Below are positions 53,492-62,613 of a stretch of 64,000 bases of DNA, in pieces. Under the pieces are notes generated by a model. The model saw only the letters and a program-made list of their open reading frames with translations. It did no database searches and was not told the DNA's origin. A program made the position numbers and the translations under genes. The stretch comes from Inquilinus sp052113205. GTDB lineage: Bacteria > Pseudomonadota > Alphaproteobacteria > DSM-16000 > Inquilinaceae. Every line of letters starts with the position of its first letter. Position 1 is the stretch's first letter. The stretch spans positions 19,827 through 83,826 of the forward strand of contig NZ_JBFRCU010000021.1 of NCBI RefSeq assembly GCF_052113205.1, read 5' to 3'.

Positions 53492-53600
53492 GCAGAAACC
53501 TCGCCATCGGGCCCGATTTCCGTCACCTTTCTCGGGTGGATTGCAGGAGGCGAGTCGCGCGGCTGCGGCCGCGACCCCGGGACGTGAGGAACAGACACCG

Positions 53601-55469
53601 ATGATCGAGGCGATGAACCTCGCCATTCTCGTCGCGGCGGGCCTCATTGCGCTCAGCGTCTTCACCAGCCTGATCTCGTTCCGGGTCGGCGCCCCGCTGC
53701 TGCTGGTGTTCCTCGCGGTCGGCCTCGGCGCCGGCGAGGACGGCATCGGCAAGATCCATTTCGACGACGCGCCCGCGGCCTATTTCATCGGCAGCGTCGC
53801 CCTGGCGCTGATCCTGTTCGACAGCGGCTTCGAGACCCGGCTGCACAGCCTCCGCGCCGCCGCCGCCCCGGCCCTGACCCTGGCCACGGCCGGGGTGCTG
53901 ATCACCACCGGCATCGTCGCCGTGGCCGCCCGCTACGCCTTCGGCTTCGGCTGGTACGAATCGCTGCTGACCGGCGCCATCGTCAGCTCGACCGACGCCG
54001 NCGCCGTGTTCTTCCTGCTGCGGGTTGGCGGCATCACCCTGCGCGACCGCATGCGGTCGACCCTCGAGATCGAATCCGGCAGCAACGACCCGATCGCGGT
54101 CTTCCTCACGCTGGCGCTGGTCGAGGCGGTACGCCTGGGCACCGGGGCGGAGGCCCTGACCTGGTCGCTGCTCACCAGCTTCACGCTGGAGGCCGGCATC
54201 GGCATCGCCCTCGGCCTGGCCGGGGGCTTTGTGATCGTGCGGGTGATCAACCGGGTCAGCCTGGATCCCGGCCTGTACCCGGTGATCGTGCTGAGCCTGG
54301 CCCTCCTGATCTTCGCCGCCACCGGCATGCTGCACGGGTCGGGCTTCATCGCCGTCTACGTCGCCGGCATCGTCGCCGGCAACGCCACGCTGCGCGCCTC
54401 GGCCCTGCTGCGCCGGTTCCAGAGCGGCATGACCTGGCTGGCGCAGATCTGCATGTTCCTGACCCTCGGGCTGCTGGCGACGCCGTCGCAATTCCCCGCC
54501 GTGGCGCTGCCCGCCTTGGCCGTGGCCCTGACGCTGACCTTCGTGGCCCGGCCGATCGCGGTCTGGCTGTGCCTGCTGCCCTACGGCTTCTCGCGCAACG
54601 AGACCACCTTCGTCGCCTGGATCGGGCTGCGCGGCGCGGTGTCGATCCTGCTGGCCATCCTGCCGCTGATCGCGCATCTGCCGGACGGGCGGATGATCTT
54701 CAACGGCGTGTTCCTGGTGGTGATCGTCTCGCTGCTGCTGCAAGGCTGGACGATCCGGCCGCTGGCCAAGTGGCTGGGCCTGATCGTGCCGCCGCGGATC
54801 GGCCCGGTCGACCGCGTCGAGCTGGAGCTGCCGGGGCGCGCCAACCACGAGCTGGTGGTCTACCGCATTGCGGCGCAGAGCCCGGTGGCGCGCGGCGAGC
54901 GCATCCCGCGCTGGGCCCGGCCGGCGCTGATCGTGCGCGACGGCCAGTCGGTCGACATCCACCATGCCGGGCGGCTGCAGAGCGGCGACCAAGTCTACAT
55001 CTTCACCCCGCCGCAGCAGGTGCGGCTGCTGGACCGGCTGTTCGCCACCCCTGCCCGGCTGGCCCAGGACGATCGCGACTTCTTCGGCGACTTCACCCTG
55101 CACGCCGAGGCGCCGCTGGCCGAGGTCGCCGAGAGCTACGGCTTCGCCCTGCCCGAGCCGGGCGAGACCCGGACGGTCGGGACCTTCCTGCAGGACGGCT
55201 TCGGCGGCCGGGTCGAGGTCGGCGACCGGCTGCCGGTCGGCGGGGTCGAGCTGATCGTCCGCGCCGTCGACGACGAGAACGAGGTCACCGAGGTCGGGCT
55301 GGCGCTGGAGCCCAGCCGCGGCGCCCAGCCGAAGCTGCCGGTGTTCCAGAACCTGTCGGAGATCGCCGCCTGGATCCGCGGCTGGCTGCGCCAGCGCAGC
55401 GCCCGGNGGACGACGCCGCCGCCCGTTCCGGCGACAGAACCGGCCGAGGCCGAGACGCGGCCGGAGTAG
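53601..55469 (+). CDS. potassium/proton antiporter (CvrA/NhaP2 type)
   Basis: A 622-aa inner-membrane CPA1 antiporter. About 12 helices (residues 1-400) include ALILFDSGFETRL, the transport-site IESGSNDPIAVFL and WIGLRGAVSILLAI. The cytoplasmic part has a TrkA-C domain (~405-485; RWARPALIVRDGQ, GDQVYIFTPPQQ) and a CorC/HlyC transporter-associated domain (~490-585). It adjusts cytoplasmic K+ and pH. Two codons hold ambiguous bases (54001, 55407). GAGGA is 11 nt before the ATG. Confidence 0.93.
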   Translation: MIEAMNLAILVAAGLIALSVFTSLISFRVGAPLLLVFLAVGLGAGEDGIGKIHFDDAPAAYFIGSVALALILFDSGFETRLHSLRAAAAPALTLATAGVLITTGIVAVAARYAFGFGWYESLLTGAIVSSTDAXAVFFLLRVGGITLRDRMRSTLEIESGSNDPIAVFLTLALVEAVRLGTGAEALTWSLLTSFTLEAGIGIALGLAGGFVIVRVINRVSLDPGLYPVIVLSLALLIFAATGMLHGSGFIAVYVAGIVAGNATLRASALLRRFQSGMTWLAQICMFLTLGLLATPSQFPAVALPALAVALTLTFVARPIAVWLCLLPYGFSRNETTFVAWIGLRGAVSILLAILPLIAHLPDGRMIFNGVFLVVIVSLLLQGWTIRPLAKWLGLIVPPRIGPVDRVELELPGRANHELVVYRIAAQSPVARGERIPRWARPALIVRDGQSVDIHHAGRLQSGDQVYIFTPPQQVRLLDRLFATPARLAQDDRDFFGDFTLHAEAPLAEVAESYGFALPEPGETRTVGTFLQDGFGGRVEVGDRLPVGGVELIVRAVDDENEVTEVGLALEPSRGAQPKLPVFQNLSEIAAWIRGWLRQRSARXTTPPPVPATEPAEAETRPE

Positions 55470-55721
55470 CGGCGCCGCGCATCAAGGTCCGGCGAGACCC
55501 GTCCAGGCGTGAGATTCGCGCTCCCGATACCAGCTTCCGTGTGAGAAAGTCGCAGCCTACGAATCGGATCCGAGTCCCAATCGGAACGAACCGGCTGTGG
55601 CCGGAGTGCCGGTGTCCGCCGCATCGGACCCAGGAGGATGGTCACGGCGTTAGCCCAAGGCCGCGCCGATTTCATTGACGAGGGCTGGCCCCGTTCACCG
55701 ACAGCATTGCAGGAGCATCTG

Positions 55722-57620
55722 ATGGCACTCGGGTACTTCATGGTCCCGCCCGGCTACGCCGGCCCGGTCCCGCCAGGGTACACATTGCTCGTCTACACCA
55801 ACACCCAGACCACCTACACCGGCGCCGGCGACGACATCGCCATCGGCAGCGACATCGGGGCAAATTTGTCTCCCGAGGGCGGCTACGACATCCTCGACTA
55901 CTCCGGCTTCGGCCGGGGTATCAGGATCGATGAGTTCGAGGGGACGGTGCGAGATGCTAACGGCATCATCGCCCGGTCCAACTCCACCCCGGGCCGTGGC
56001 TTCGAGGAGTTCCGGGGCACGGCCTACGACGACGTGATGATCATGAGGCCCAGCGACGCCATGGCGCTGCACGGCAATGGCGGGAACGACACGCTGGTTG
56101 GGGGCGCGAATGCGGAGCTGCTGGACGGCGGCGCCGACATCGACACCGCCAGCTATGCCAATTCCGCGGTGGCGGTGACGGTCGACCTGCGGCTGTCCAC
56201 GGCCCAGGTCTCGGCCGGCGACGCCAATGGCGACACCCTGACCGGGATCGAGAACCTGACCGGATCGGCCCATGACGATTCGCTGCATGGCGACGGCGGG
56301 AACAACGTCCTCGCCGGCGGCGCCGGGGCCGACGCGCTGGTCGGCGGTGCCGGCACCGACACGGCGGACTATTCGGGCTCCGCCGCCGGGGTGACGGTCG
56401 ACCTGGTGCTCGGCACCGGGCTGGGCGGCGACGCCCAGGGCGACACGCTGACGACGATCGAGAACCTCACGGGCTCGGCCTTCGCCGACCACCTCACCGG
56501 CGACGCCGGCGTCAATGCGCTGAGCGGCGGCGCCGGAGACGACACCCTGCACGGTGGCGCCGGGGCCGATACGCTGAACGGCGGCAGCGGCTCCGATTTC
56601 GCCAACTACCAGGGTTCGGCCGCGGCGGTGACGGTGAACCTGCTGGCCCACACTGCCGCCGGTGGCGACGCCACGGGCGACACGCTGACCGGCATCGAGA
56701 ACCTGTACGGGTCGAGCTTCGACGACCATCTGACCGGCGACAACGGCCGCAACATCATCGGCGGCGAGCTGGGCAATGACACGCTCGCCGGCAATGACGG
56801 CGATGATTCCCTCTCGGGAGAGGGCGGCAACGACAGCCTCGACGGCGGCGCCGGCGCCGATCGCCTGGTAGGCGGCGTCGGCCTCGACACCATCCATGGC
56901 GGGACCGGCGCCGATTCGGTCGACGCCGGAACCGGGAACGACTCGATCTTCGGCGAGGCGGGCAACGATGTCGTCTATGGCGGCGCCGGCATCGACCAGA
57001 TCGACGGCGGGGATGGCAACGACATCCTCGAAGGGGCGGCCGGGGCCGACACGCTGGCCGGCGGCGCCGGCATCGACACGATCAGCTACGCCAGCTCGGT
57101 CGCCGGGGTGACGATCAACCTCGCGACCGGCGCCGCCTCGGGCGGCGATGCCGCGGGCGACACCTTCTCCGGCATCGAGCAGGTGCTGGGCTCGGCCCAG
57201 AACGACGTCCTGACTGGCGACTCCAATGCCAACACCCTGTGGGGTCTGGCCGGGAATGACGTGCTCACCGGCGGCGGTGGGGCCGACCTGCTCAAGGGCG
57301 GCGCCGGCAGCGACAGCTTCGTCTACGGCAGCATCGCAGCCAGCACCGTGGCCGCGTCGGGCAAGGACACGATCACGGACTTCGCCAGCGGCGACCGGAT
57401 CGACCTGTCCGGCATCGACGCGGACGGCAACCCGGCCAATGGCGACACCGCCTTCAGCTTCGGCACCGGCGACTACACCCGCCATGCCGGCGAGCTGCGG
57501 GTGGTGACGTATGGCCCGGTGCAGGTGGTCTATGTCGACGTCAATGGCGACAAGGGTTCGGACTTCGCCATCAACGTCGTCTCCGACCACCCCCTGACCG
57601 CCACGGACTTCCTGCTCTGA
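55722..57620 (+). CDS. RTX calcium-binding protein with serralysin-type C-terminus
   Basis: A 632-aa acidic protein. The start at 55722 has AGGAG 6 nt upstream; an ATG at 55638 is too close to its own AGGAGG. Residues 1-115 are a non-repetitive N-terminal domain. From ~120 to 540 run GGxGxDxLx nonapeptide beta-roll repeats, interleaved with four copies of a VTV(D/N)L...GDTLTGIENL-type insert. The end has DTITDFASGDRIDLSGIDA, the M10 serralysin C-terminal fold, finishing TATDFLL. These features indicate type I secretion, but no secretion genes are nearby. No enzymatic domain is visible. Confidence 0.9.
   Translation: MALGYFMVPPGYAGPVPPGYTLLVYTNTQTTYTGAGDDIAIGSDIGANLSPEGGYDILDYSGFGRGIRIDEFEGTVRDANGIIARSNSTPGRGFEEFRGTAYDDVMIMRPSDAMALHGNGGNDTLVGGANAELLDGGADIDTASYANSAVAVTVDLRLSTAQVSAGDANGDTLTGIENLTGSAHDDSLHGDGGNNVLAGGAGADALVGGAGTDTADYSGSAAGVTVDLVLGTGLGGDAQGDTLTTIENLTGSAFADHLTGDAGVNALSGGAGDDTLHGGAGADTLNGGSGSDFANYQGSAAAVTVNLLAHTAAGGDATGDTLTGIENLYGSSFDDHLTGDNGRNIIGGELGNDTLAGNDGDDSLSGEGGNDSLDGGAGADRLVGGVGLDTIHGGTGADSVDAGTGNDSIFGEAGNDVVYGGAGIDQIDGGDGNDILEGAAGADTLAGGAGIDTISYASSVAGVTINLATGAASGGDAAGDTFSGIEQVLGSAQNDVLTGDSNANTLWGLAGNDVLTGGGGADLLKGGAGSDSFVYGSIAASTVAASGKDTITDFASGDRIDLSGIDADGNPANGDTAFSFGTGDYTRHAGELRVVTYGPVQVVYVDVNGDKGSDFAINVVSDHPLTATDFLL
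56100..57330 (+). repeat. RTX nonapeptide repeat region
   Basis: Dozens of degenerate 27-bp units encoding GGxGxDxLx. A larger unit beginning at a VTV(D/N)L strand recurs near 56172, 56390, 56625 and 57104; the first three are spaced about 215-235 bp. Such DNA can expand or contract by recombination. Confidence 0.85.
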
Positions 57621-57682
57621 CCCGTTCCGGCGCCGCGCCGCATCCGCTATCGTCGGCGGTGACATGGGACAGCGGGGACGCG

Positions 57683-58714
57683 ATGCTGACGATCTATTCC
57701 GAGGACCACCGGCTGCAGCACGGCAAGGTCGAGCTGACCGGCGGCCATTTCATCCCGGTGGTCGAGAAGCCGGAGCGGGCGGAGACCATCCTGGCCCGGA
57801 TCAAGGCCGTCGGCCTGGGCGAAATCCGGGCGCCGGGGCGCTTCGGCACCGACCCGATCGCCCGGGTGCATGACCGCGGCTTCATCCGTTTCCTGGAGAC
57901 CGCCTGGGACGAGTGGACGGCCCAGCATGGCGAGATCGACGCCCTGCCGACGAACTGGGCGGTGCGCAACATGCGCCAGATCGTCCCCAGCTCGATCGAC
58001 GGCAAGCTCGGCTACTACGCCAGCGACTGCGGCACGCCGATCACCGCCGGCACCTGGCGCGCGGCGCTGAGCTCGGTCGACGTCGCCCTGACCGGGGCAA
58101 AGCTGGTGGCGGCCGACGGCAAGCCGGTGTTCTCGCTGTGCCGGCCGCCCGGGCACCACGCCTCGACCGACGTCTATTGCGGCTACTGCTTCTTCAACAA
58201 CGCCGCGGTGGCGGCGCAGTGGTTCCGCGACAACGGCGCCGCCCGGGTGGCGGTGCTGGACATCGACTATCACCACGGCAACGGCACGCAGGAGATCTTC
58301 TACGGCCGCGACGACGTGCTGTTCGTGTCGCTGCACGCCGATCCGAATGTCGAATACCCCTATTACCTCGGCTATGCCGAGGAGCGCGGCGCGGGCGCCG
58401 GCGAGGGCTTCAACCTGAACCTGCCGATGCCCTTCGGCACCACCTGGGACCGCTATCGCGAGGCGCTGGACGCCGCCCTGGCGCGGATCCGCGACTATGG
58501 CGCGGATGCGGTGGTGCTGTCCTTCGGCGCCGACACCTTCCAGGAAGACCCGATCTCGCAGTTCAAGCTGAACAGCGACGACTTCACCCGCATGGGCGAG
58601 ATCCTGGGCCGCGGCCTGGGCGTGCCGACCCTGACGGTGATGGAGGGCGGCTACGCCGTCGACGCGCTGGGCGTCAACGTCTCCAACCTGCTGCAGGCGC
58701 TGGAGGGGGGCTGA
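57683..58714 (+). CDS. histone-deacetylase-fold acetylpolyamine amidohydrolase
   Basis: A 343-aa zinc amidohydrolase. It opens MLTIYSEDHRLQHGKVELTG like acetylpolyamine amidohydrolases. The catalytic His pair is in CRPPGHHAS, zinc ligands in LDIDYHHGNGTQEIFY and SFGADTFQEDPI, and the transition-state Tyr in MEGGYAVDALG. It probably deacetylates acetylated polyamines or related amides. Its stop is 3 nt from the stop of the convergent kinase gene. Confidence 0.93.
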   Translation: MLTIYSEDHRLQHGKVELTGGHFIPVVEKPERAETILARIKAVGLGEIRAPGRFGTDPIARVHDRGFIRFLETAWDEWTAQHGEIDALPTNWAVRNMRQIVPSSIDGKLGYYASDCGTPITAGTWRAALSSVDVALTGAKLVAADGKPVFSLCRPPGHHASTDVYCGYCFFNNAAVAAQWFRDNGAARVAVLDIDYHHGNGTQEIFYGRDDVLFVSLHADPNVEYPYYLGYAEERGAGAGEGFNLNLPMPFGTTWDRYREALDAALARIRDYGADAVVLSFGADTFQEDPISQFKLNSDDFTRMGEILGRGLGVPTLTVMEGGYAVDALGVNVSNLLQALEGG

Positions 58715-58717
58715 CCG

Positions 58718-60394
58718 TCACGCCTCCGGGTCGCGCTGGGCCGGGATGTCGATGGTGAAGCGGGTGCCGGCAGGCCCGCTGTCGATCTCGATGGCGGCGT
58801 CGAGCTGGCGCACCTGGGCCTGCAGCACCACCATGCCGAGGCCGCTGCCATTCGCCGGCATCTTGCCTTCCGGCAGGCCGACGCCGTTGTCGGCGACCTC
58901 CAGGCGCCAGCCGTCTTCGCGCGGCTGGAACCGGATCTCGACCCTGCCCTCGCGGCGGTCCGGGAAGGCATATTTCACCGCATTGGTGACCAGCTCGTTG
59001 ACGATCAGCCCAAGCGGCACGATCCGCGACGGCGGCAGTTCGGCCGGCGCCGCCTCGATCGCGATCGAGATGCCGCCATTCTCGGGCAGCAGCGCCCGCG
59101 ACAGGTCATCGCACAGACCGGTCAGGTACTCCTTCACCTCGACCTGGTCGACCGCGGCATTGGCGTAGAGCCGGCGGTGGACGATGGCCAGTGCCTGAAT
59201 CCGGTCGTTCGCCTCGGCCAGGGCATGCTTCGCCTCCGGATTCTGCGCCCGGCGCGCCTGCAGCCCGAACAGGCTGGACAGCAGCTGGAAGCTGTTCATC
59301 ACCCGGTGGTTGATCTCGCGCAGCAACAGATCCTTCTGCTTCAGGTTCTGCTCGATCCGGTCGGCCATGGCGTCGAACGCCACGGCCAGCCGGCCGAACT
59401 CGTCGCGGCCGTGGCGCAGCCGGACGCGGGCGTCGAGCCGGCCGCGCTGCCAGTCGCGCGCGGCGGCCAGCAGCCGGTCGATCGGCCGCAGCAGGAACAG
59501 CCGGCCGCCGATGCCGGCGGCGGCGAGCGAGACCAGCAGGCCGGCGACGATCAGGGCGATGCCGCGCTGAGTCGCGGCGTCGATGGTGGCGAAGGCGGCC
59601 GCCCGGTCGATGCCGACCAGCACGAACAGGTCCAACTCCTCCGACCGCATCGGCACATAGCCGTAGATCCGCATGGTGCTGTCGATCGCGCCGCTGGTGA
59701 CCGAGCCGGCCTGCTGCGAGGCCAGGAGGTCGAGGAACTTGTTCGGCAGCTGCTTGCCGACCCAGGGCCCGTCCGGCCCGGGCAGGCGCGACATCACCAC
59801 CCCGGCGCGGTCGGTGATCATGATCACCGCATTGCGCGATTCGGTGTCGATGGTGATCGCCTTGACCATCTCGTCGACATTCAGCGCCGCCACCACGGCG
59901 CCCTGGAAGCTGTCGCCGTCGAAGATCGGATAGGCCACGTGCAGCACCTTCACGCCGACCGCGTCGGTGGTGGCGAAGCCGCCGACGGCGAAGCCGCGAA
60001 TCTCGCGCGCCCGCTGGAAGAAGCCCTGATGGCCGACCGAGACCGAGATCGCCGCGGTAATGTTGGCGCCGCACAGGAGGTTACCGTCGGCATCGACCAC
60101 GGCGATGGCGTTCAGGCTCTTCACCTCCGTCCGCAGCTCGTCGACCACCTCGGTGCAGCGGCCGCCCTGGCCTTCGCGGATCGCCGGCACCCGGGCCATC
60201 GCGGCCAGCAGCTGGCGGACGCCGTCGACGATGCGGAACTGCGCCCCGGCGGCGACATTGGCCAGCCGGATCGCATCGTCCTGGATCTCGTTGGTGCGGG
60301 CGATGCGCAGCGCGTATTCGTTGTAGCCCTGCAGCGCGATGCCCGGCGCGACGGCTAGGGCGACCAGCAGGAACAGGCGCGACAGCAGGTTCAT
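58718..60394 (-). CDS. Cache-type HisKA_2 sensor histidine kinase
   Basis: A 558-aa membrane kinase. The N-terminal helix and a second one near residues 275-300 bracket a periplasmic double-Cache-like sensor (NAIAVVDADGNLLCGANITA, GAVVAALNVDEMVKAI). HAMP follows, then the HisKA_2 phospho-site LLLREINHRVMNSFQLL, N-box LIVNELVTNAVKYAFP and G-box VADNGVGLPEG. HisKA_2/HWE kinases commonly feed PhyR-type general-stress regulators. No regulator gene adjoins. It is divergent from a lipoprotein gene with an EcfG-type promoter. Confidence 0.92.
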   Translation of the reverse strand: MNLLSRLFLLVALAVAPGIALQGYNEYALRIARTNEIQDDAIRLANVAAGAQFRIVDGVRQLLAAMARVPAIREGQGGRCTEVVDELRTEVKSLNAIAVVDADGNLLCGANITAAISVSVGHQGFFQRAREIRGFAVGGFATTDAVGVKVLHVAYPIFDGDSFQGAVVAALNVDEMVKAITIDTESRNAVIMITDRAGVVMSRLPGPDGPWVGKQLPNKFLDLLASQQAGSVTSGAIDSTMRIYGYVPMRSEELDLFVLVGIDRAAAFATIDAATQRGIALIVAGLLVSLAAAGIGGRLFLLRPIDRLLAAARDWQRGRLDARVRLRHGRDEFGRLAVAFDAMADRIEQNLKQKDLLLREINHRVMNSFQLLSSLFGLQARRAQNPEAKHALAEANDRIQALAIVHRRLYANAAVDQVEVKEYLTGLCDDLSRALLPENGGISIAIEAAPAELPPSRIVPLGLIVNELVTNAVKYAFPDRREGRVEIRFQPREDGWRLEVADNGVGLPEGKMPANGSGLGMVVLQAQVRQLDAAIEIDSGPAGTRFTIDIPAQRDPEA

Positions 60395-60597
60395 CGCGAC
60401 GGCAGCCGGCGGGGGGCGTGGATCCTCGGCGTCATGCTTCCTGCCCCGACGTCATCGGCCCCATCCTGCAGCGAGCCCCGTGCGATTCCAACCCCCGACC
60501 TGCGCGTCTCGCCGGCATGGCGGGCCGCCGGCGCGTTCTACGACACAGGCCTTGGAAAAGCCATCACCGGGCCGCAAATTGGTCACTGGCGGACACG

Positions 60598-60622
60598 GGA
60601 ACAAAGTGTCGCACGGCCCGTT
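60598..60622 (+). promoter_or_regulatory. EcfG-type general-stress promoter candidate
   Basis: GGAAC (60598-60602) and CGTT (60619-60622) are 16 nt apart, matching the alphaproteobacterial general stress sigma consensus exactly. It lies 55 nt before the start codon of the glycine-zipper lipoprotein gene. Confidence 0.65.
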
Positions 60623-60676
60623 TTTCTGCGGCGAAGTGCCCGGCTGTAACCGGCGCTTGAGATGGAGACGAAGACG

Positions 60677-60910
60677 ATGTTGAAACCCACCATGATCGTG
60701 CTCGCGGCCACGCTGGCGCTTGCGGCGTGCGGTCGCGATACGGGCGGCCGGGCCCTGTCGGGCGGCCTGCTCGGCGCCGGTGCCGGCGCCGGCATCTCGG
60801 CCCTCACCGGCGGCAATGCCGCCACGGGCGCGCTGATCGGTGGCGCCGTGGGCGCGGTCGGCGGCGCGGCGACGAGCTGCCGGACGATCAATCTAGGCGG
60901 CCGCTGCTGA
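60677..60910 (+). CDS. glycine-zipper small lipoprotein
   Basis: A 77-aa envelope protein. Lipobox LALAAC (Cys18) follows the hydrophobic leader; the mature part is a YMGG/OsmB-like glycine zipper (SGGLLGAGAGAGISALTGG, GALIGGAVGAVGGAATS) ending with two Cys (SCRTINLGGRC). OsmB-like proteins are osmotic/stationary-phase induced in other bacteria, in line with the stress-type promoter here. Two hairpins follow the gene. Confidence 0.85.
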   Translation: MLKPTMIVLAATLALAACGRDTGGRALSGGLLGAGAGAGISALTGGNAATGALIGGAVGAVGGAATSCRTINLGGRC

Positions 60911-60930
60911 GCTCCGGGCTGACGGACGAC

Positions 60931-60959
60931 ACGAGGCGCCGCAGTTACCGGCGCCTCGT
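60931..60959 (+). terminator. hairpin after the glycine-zipper gene
   Basis: A 10-bp stem ACGAGGCGCC / GGCGCCTCGT with a 9-nt loop, 20 nt past the stop, followed by TTTGAAGC. A likely intrinsic terminator, with a second one just downstream. Confidence 0.65.
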
Positions 60960-60975
60960 TTGAAGCTATTTTGAT

Positions 60976-61010
60976 CGGGGACAGAGTCGCCTCTGTCCCC
61001 GTTTGCTTTT
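60976..61010 (+). terminator. second, stronger intrinsic terminator
   Basis: An 11-bp stem CGGGGACAGAG / CTCTGTCCCCG closes on TCGC and is followed by TTTGCTTTTG. Two terminators in a row isolate the lipoprotein gene from the next operon. Confidence 0.8.
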
Positions 61011-61069
61011 GTGGCGCCCCTCATCCGCGCCAATATCGGCCCGCGCAACCAATGGAGCGAGGAACAGAC

Positions 61070-61381
61070 ATGGCCACGCGGAACCTGGACCAGGAACTCG
61101 ACACGCTGCGCGGCGATCTCGGCAAGATCCGCGACGATATCGCGGCGCTGACCCGCACCCTGGGCAACACCGCCGCCGCCGAGGCCAAGGCCGGCGGCGC
61201 CCGGCTGAACGAAGCCGCCCACGCCGCCAAGGAACGGGCGCAGCACTTCGCCGACAGCGCGCGCGCCCAGGGCGAGGAAGGGATCGCCGCGCTGGAGCAG
61301 CGGATCGAGCAGAACCCCTTCACCAGCGTCCTCGTCGCCTTCGGCGTCGGCCTCGTCATCGGCAAGCTGCTGGACCGCTGA
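61070..61381 (+). CDS. DUF883 (ElaB/YqjD-like) ribosome- or membrane-associated protein
   Basis: A 103-aa protein. A long charged, coiled-coil-prone body (LDQELDTLRGDLGKIRDDIA, EAAHAAKERAQHFADSARAQ) is followed by one C-terminal membrane helix (FTSVLVAFGVGLVIGKLLDR). This is the ElaB/YqjD layout, a stationary-phase tail-anchored protein that binds ribosomes in E. coli. GAGGA lies 6 nt before the ATG. The next gene starts 7 nt later. Confidence 0.88.
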   Translation: MATRNLDQELDTLRGDLGKIRDDIAALTRTLGNTAAAEAKAGGARLNEAAHAAKERAQHFADSARAQGEEGIAALEQRIEQNPFTSVLVAFGVGLVIGKLLDR

Positions 61382-61388
61382 GGCCGGC

Positions 61389-61841
61389 GTGAAGACCGAC
61401 CTCGGCGTCGCCCTGCTGGGCGCGCTCGCTGCCCGCCAGCGCCTCCGGCTCGGCCAGGCGCTGCGACGGGCCTGCATCGCCGCCGCGCTGTTTGCGATCG
61501 CCCTCGTTCTGGTGGTGATCGCCCTGGTGCTGCTGGCCTGGTCCGGCTTCTACCTGCTGCTGCCGAAGCTCGGGCCGGCCGGCGCCGCGCTGGTGGTCGG
61601 GCTGGTCGTGCTCGGCCTTGCCGCAGTCGTCGCCCTGATCGGCGTGCTGGCCGGCCGCAAACCGCGCCGCCGGACCGCCGCCGCCCCGGTCTCAGCCACC
61701 GGAGCCGGGTTGGAGGGTATGGTTGCCGGCCTCGGCCTGTCCGCCGCGAAGGTCGCGCCGAAAGTGGCCCTGGCGGCGCTGGTGGCCGGCATCGCGGTCG
61801 GAGCCCTGCCGCTGCTGGGGGGCCGCCGCAAGCGGGATTGA
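61389..61841 (+). CDS. small membrane protein (YqjE/holin-superfamily-like)
   Basis: A 150-aa protein with two or three hydrophobic helices (ALFAIALVLVVIALVLLAWS, GAALVVGLVVLGLAAVVALI), a basic linker and another Gly/Ala-rich hydrophobic stretch near the C-terminus, ending GGRRKRD. Position directly after a YqjD-like gene and size fit the YqjE partner. GTG start at 61389. Function unknown. Confidence 0.72.
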   Translation: MKTDLGVALLGALAARQRLRLGQALRRACIAAALFAIALVLVVIALVLLAWSGFYLLLPKLGPAGAALVVGLVVLGLAAVVALIGVLAGRKPRRRTAAAPVSATGAGLEGMVAGLGLSAAKVAPKVALAALVAGIAVGALPLLGGRRKRD

Positions 61842-61973
61842 TGCGGCTGCAGCGTCTTGCCTCATGACCGCCGCTGCGTTTCGTCTATAATCCGCCCCCT
61901 GCCTCTGTGGGGGGCCTCGGCCCTTGGGCCGGGCAGGCGGCAGACGGTATCCCAGAACAACAAAGGTCCAGAC

Positions 61974-62588
61974 ATGATCAACAGACGGACGGTGCTGACC
62001 GCGGGCGCCATGGCGACGGCTTCGCTGCTGCTGGCGGGGTTGACGCAACCGGCTTCGGCCCAGACCGACGGGGCCGCGGCCTTCATCGACGACATGGCCA
62101 AGCGGGCGATCGGCATCCTCCAGGCCGGCGGCGCCGCGACGGCGCAGGGCAAGGCCGAGTTCACCCGAATCCTGAACCAGGGCTTCGACCTGCCGACCAT
62201 CGGCCGCTTCGTGCTGGGTCGCTACTGGAGCAGCGCCACGCCGCAGCAGCAGGCGGAATACATGGACCTGTTCGAGCGGATGATCGTCGAGACGTATTCG
62301 CGGCGGTTCCAGAACTACCAGGGCGAGACCCTGGTGGTGAAGGGCACCCGCGCTGTCGGCGGCAGCGACACCCTGGTCGCGACCGAGATCCGGCAGAAGG
62401 ACGGGCCGCCGATCCAGGTCGACTGGCGGGTGCGCCAGGCCGGCGGCGGCTACAAGGTGGTCGACGTCATCGTCGCCCGGGTCAGCATGAGCGTGACCCA
62501 GCGCGACGAGTTCGCCTCGGTGATCGCGCAGAACGGCGGCAATGTCGACGGGCTGCTGCAGGCGATGCGCCAGCGGGCCGGCGGCTGA
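61974..62588 (+). CDS. mlaC: MlaC-like phospholipid-binding ABC auxiliary protein
   Basis: A 204-aa periplasmic protein of the MlaC/Ttg2D family that shuttles phospholipids between the membranes. The N-terminus MINRRTVLTAGAMATASLLL is a signal with Tat-like RR, ending ASAQ. Family blocks are FDLPTIGRFVLGRYWSSATP, SRRFQNYQGETLVVKG and VDWRVRQAGGGYKVVDVIVA. The partner genes mlaDEFB are not adjacent. A cyclase gene starts 26 nt later, so they may be co-transcribed. Confidence 0.9.
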   Translation: MINRRTVLTAGAMATASLLLAGLTQPASAQTDGAAAFIDDMAKRAIGILQAGGAATAQGKAEFTRILNQGFDLPTIGRFVLGRYWSSATPQQQAEYMDLFERMIVETYSRRFQNYQGETLVVKGTRAVGGSDTLVATEIRQKDGPPIQVDWRVRQAGGGYKVVDVIVARVSMSVTQRDEFASVIAQNGGNVDGLLQAMRQRAGG

Positions 62589-62613
62589 TCCGCCAGAACC
62601 CGGGATAGACACG

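Noticed and set aside
56100..57330. CRISPR-like regular repetition
   Set aside because: The periodicity is 27 bp of degenerate coding repeats (RTX nonapeptides) inside an open frame, with no unique spacers.
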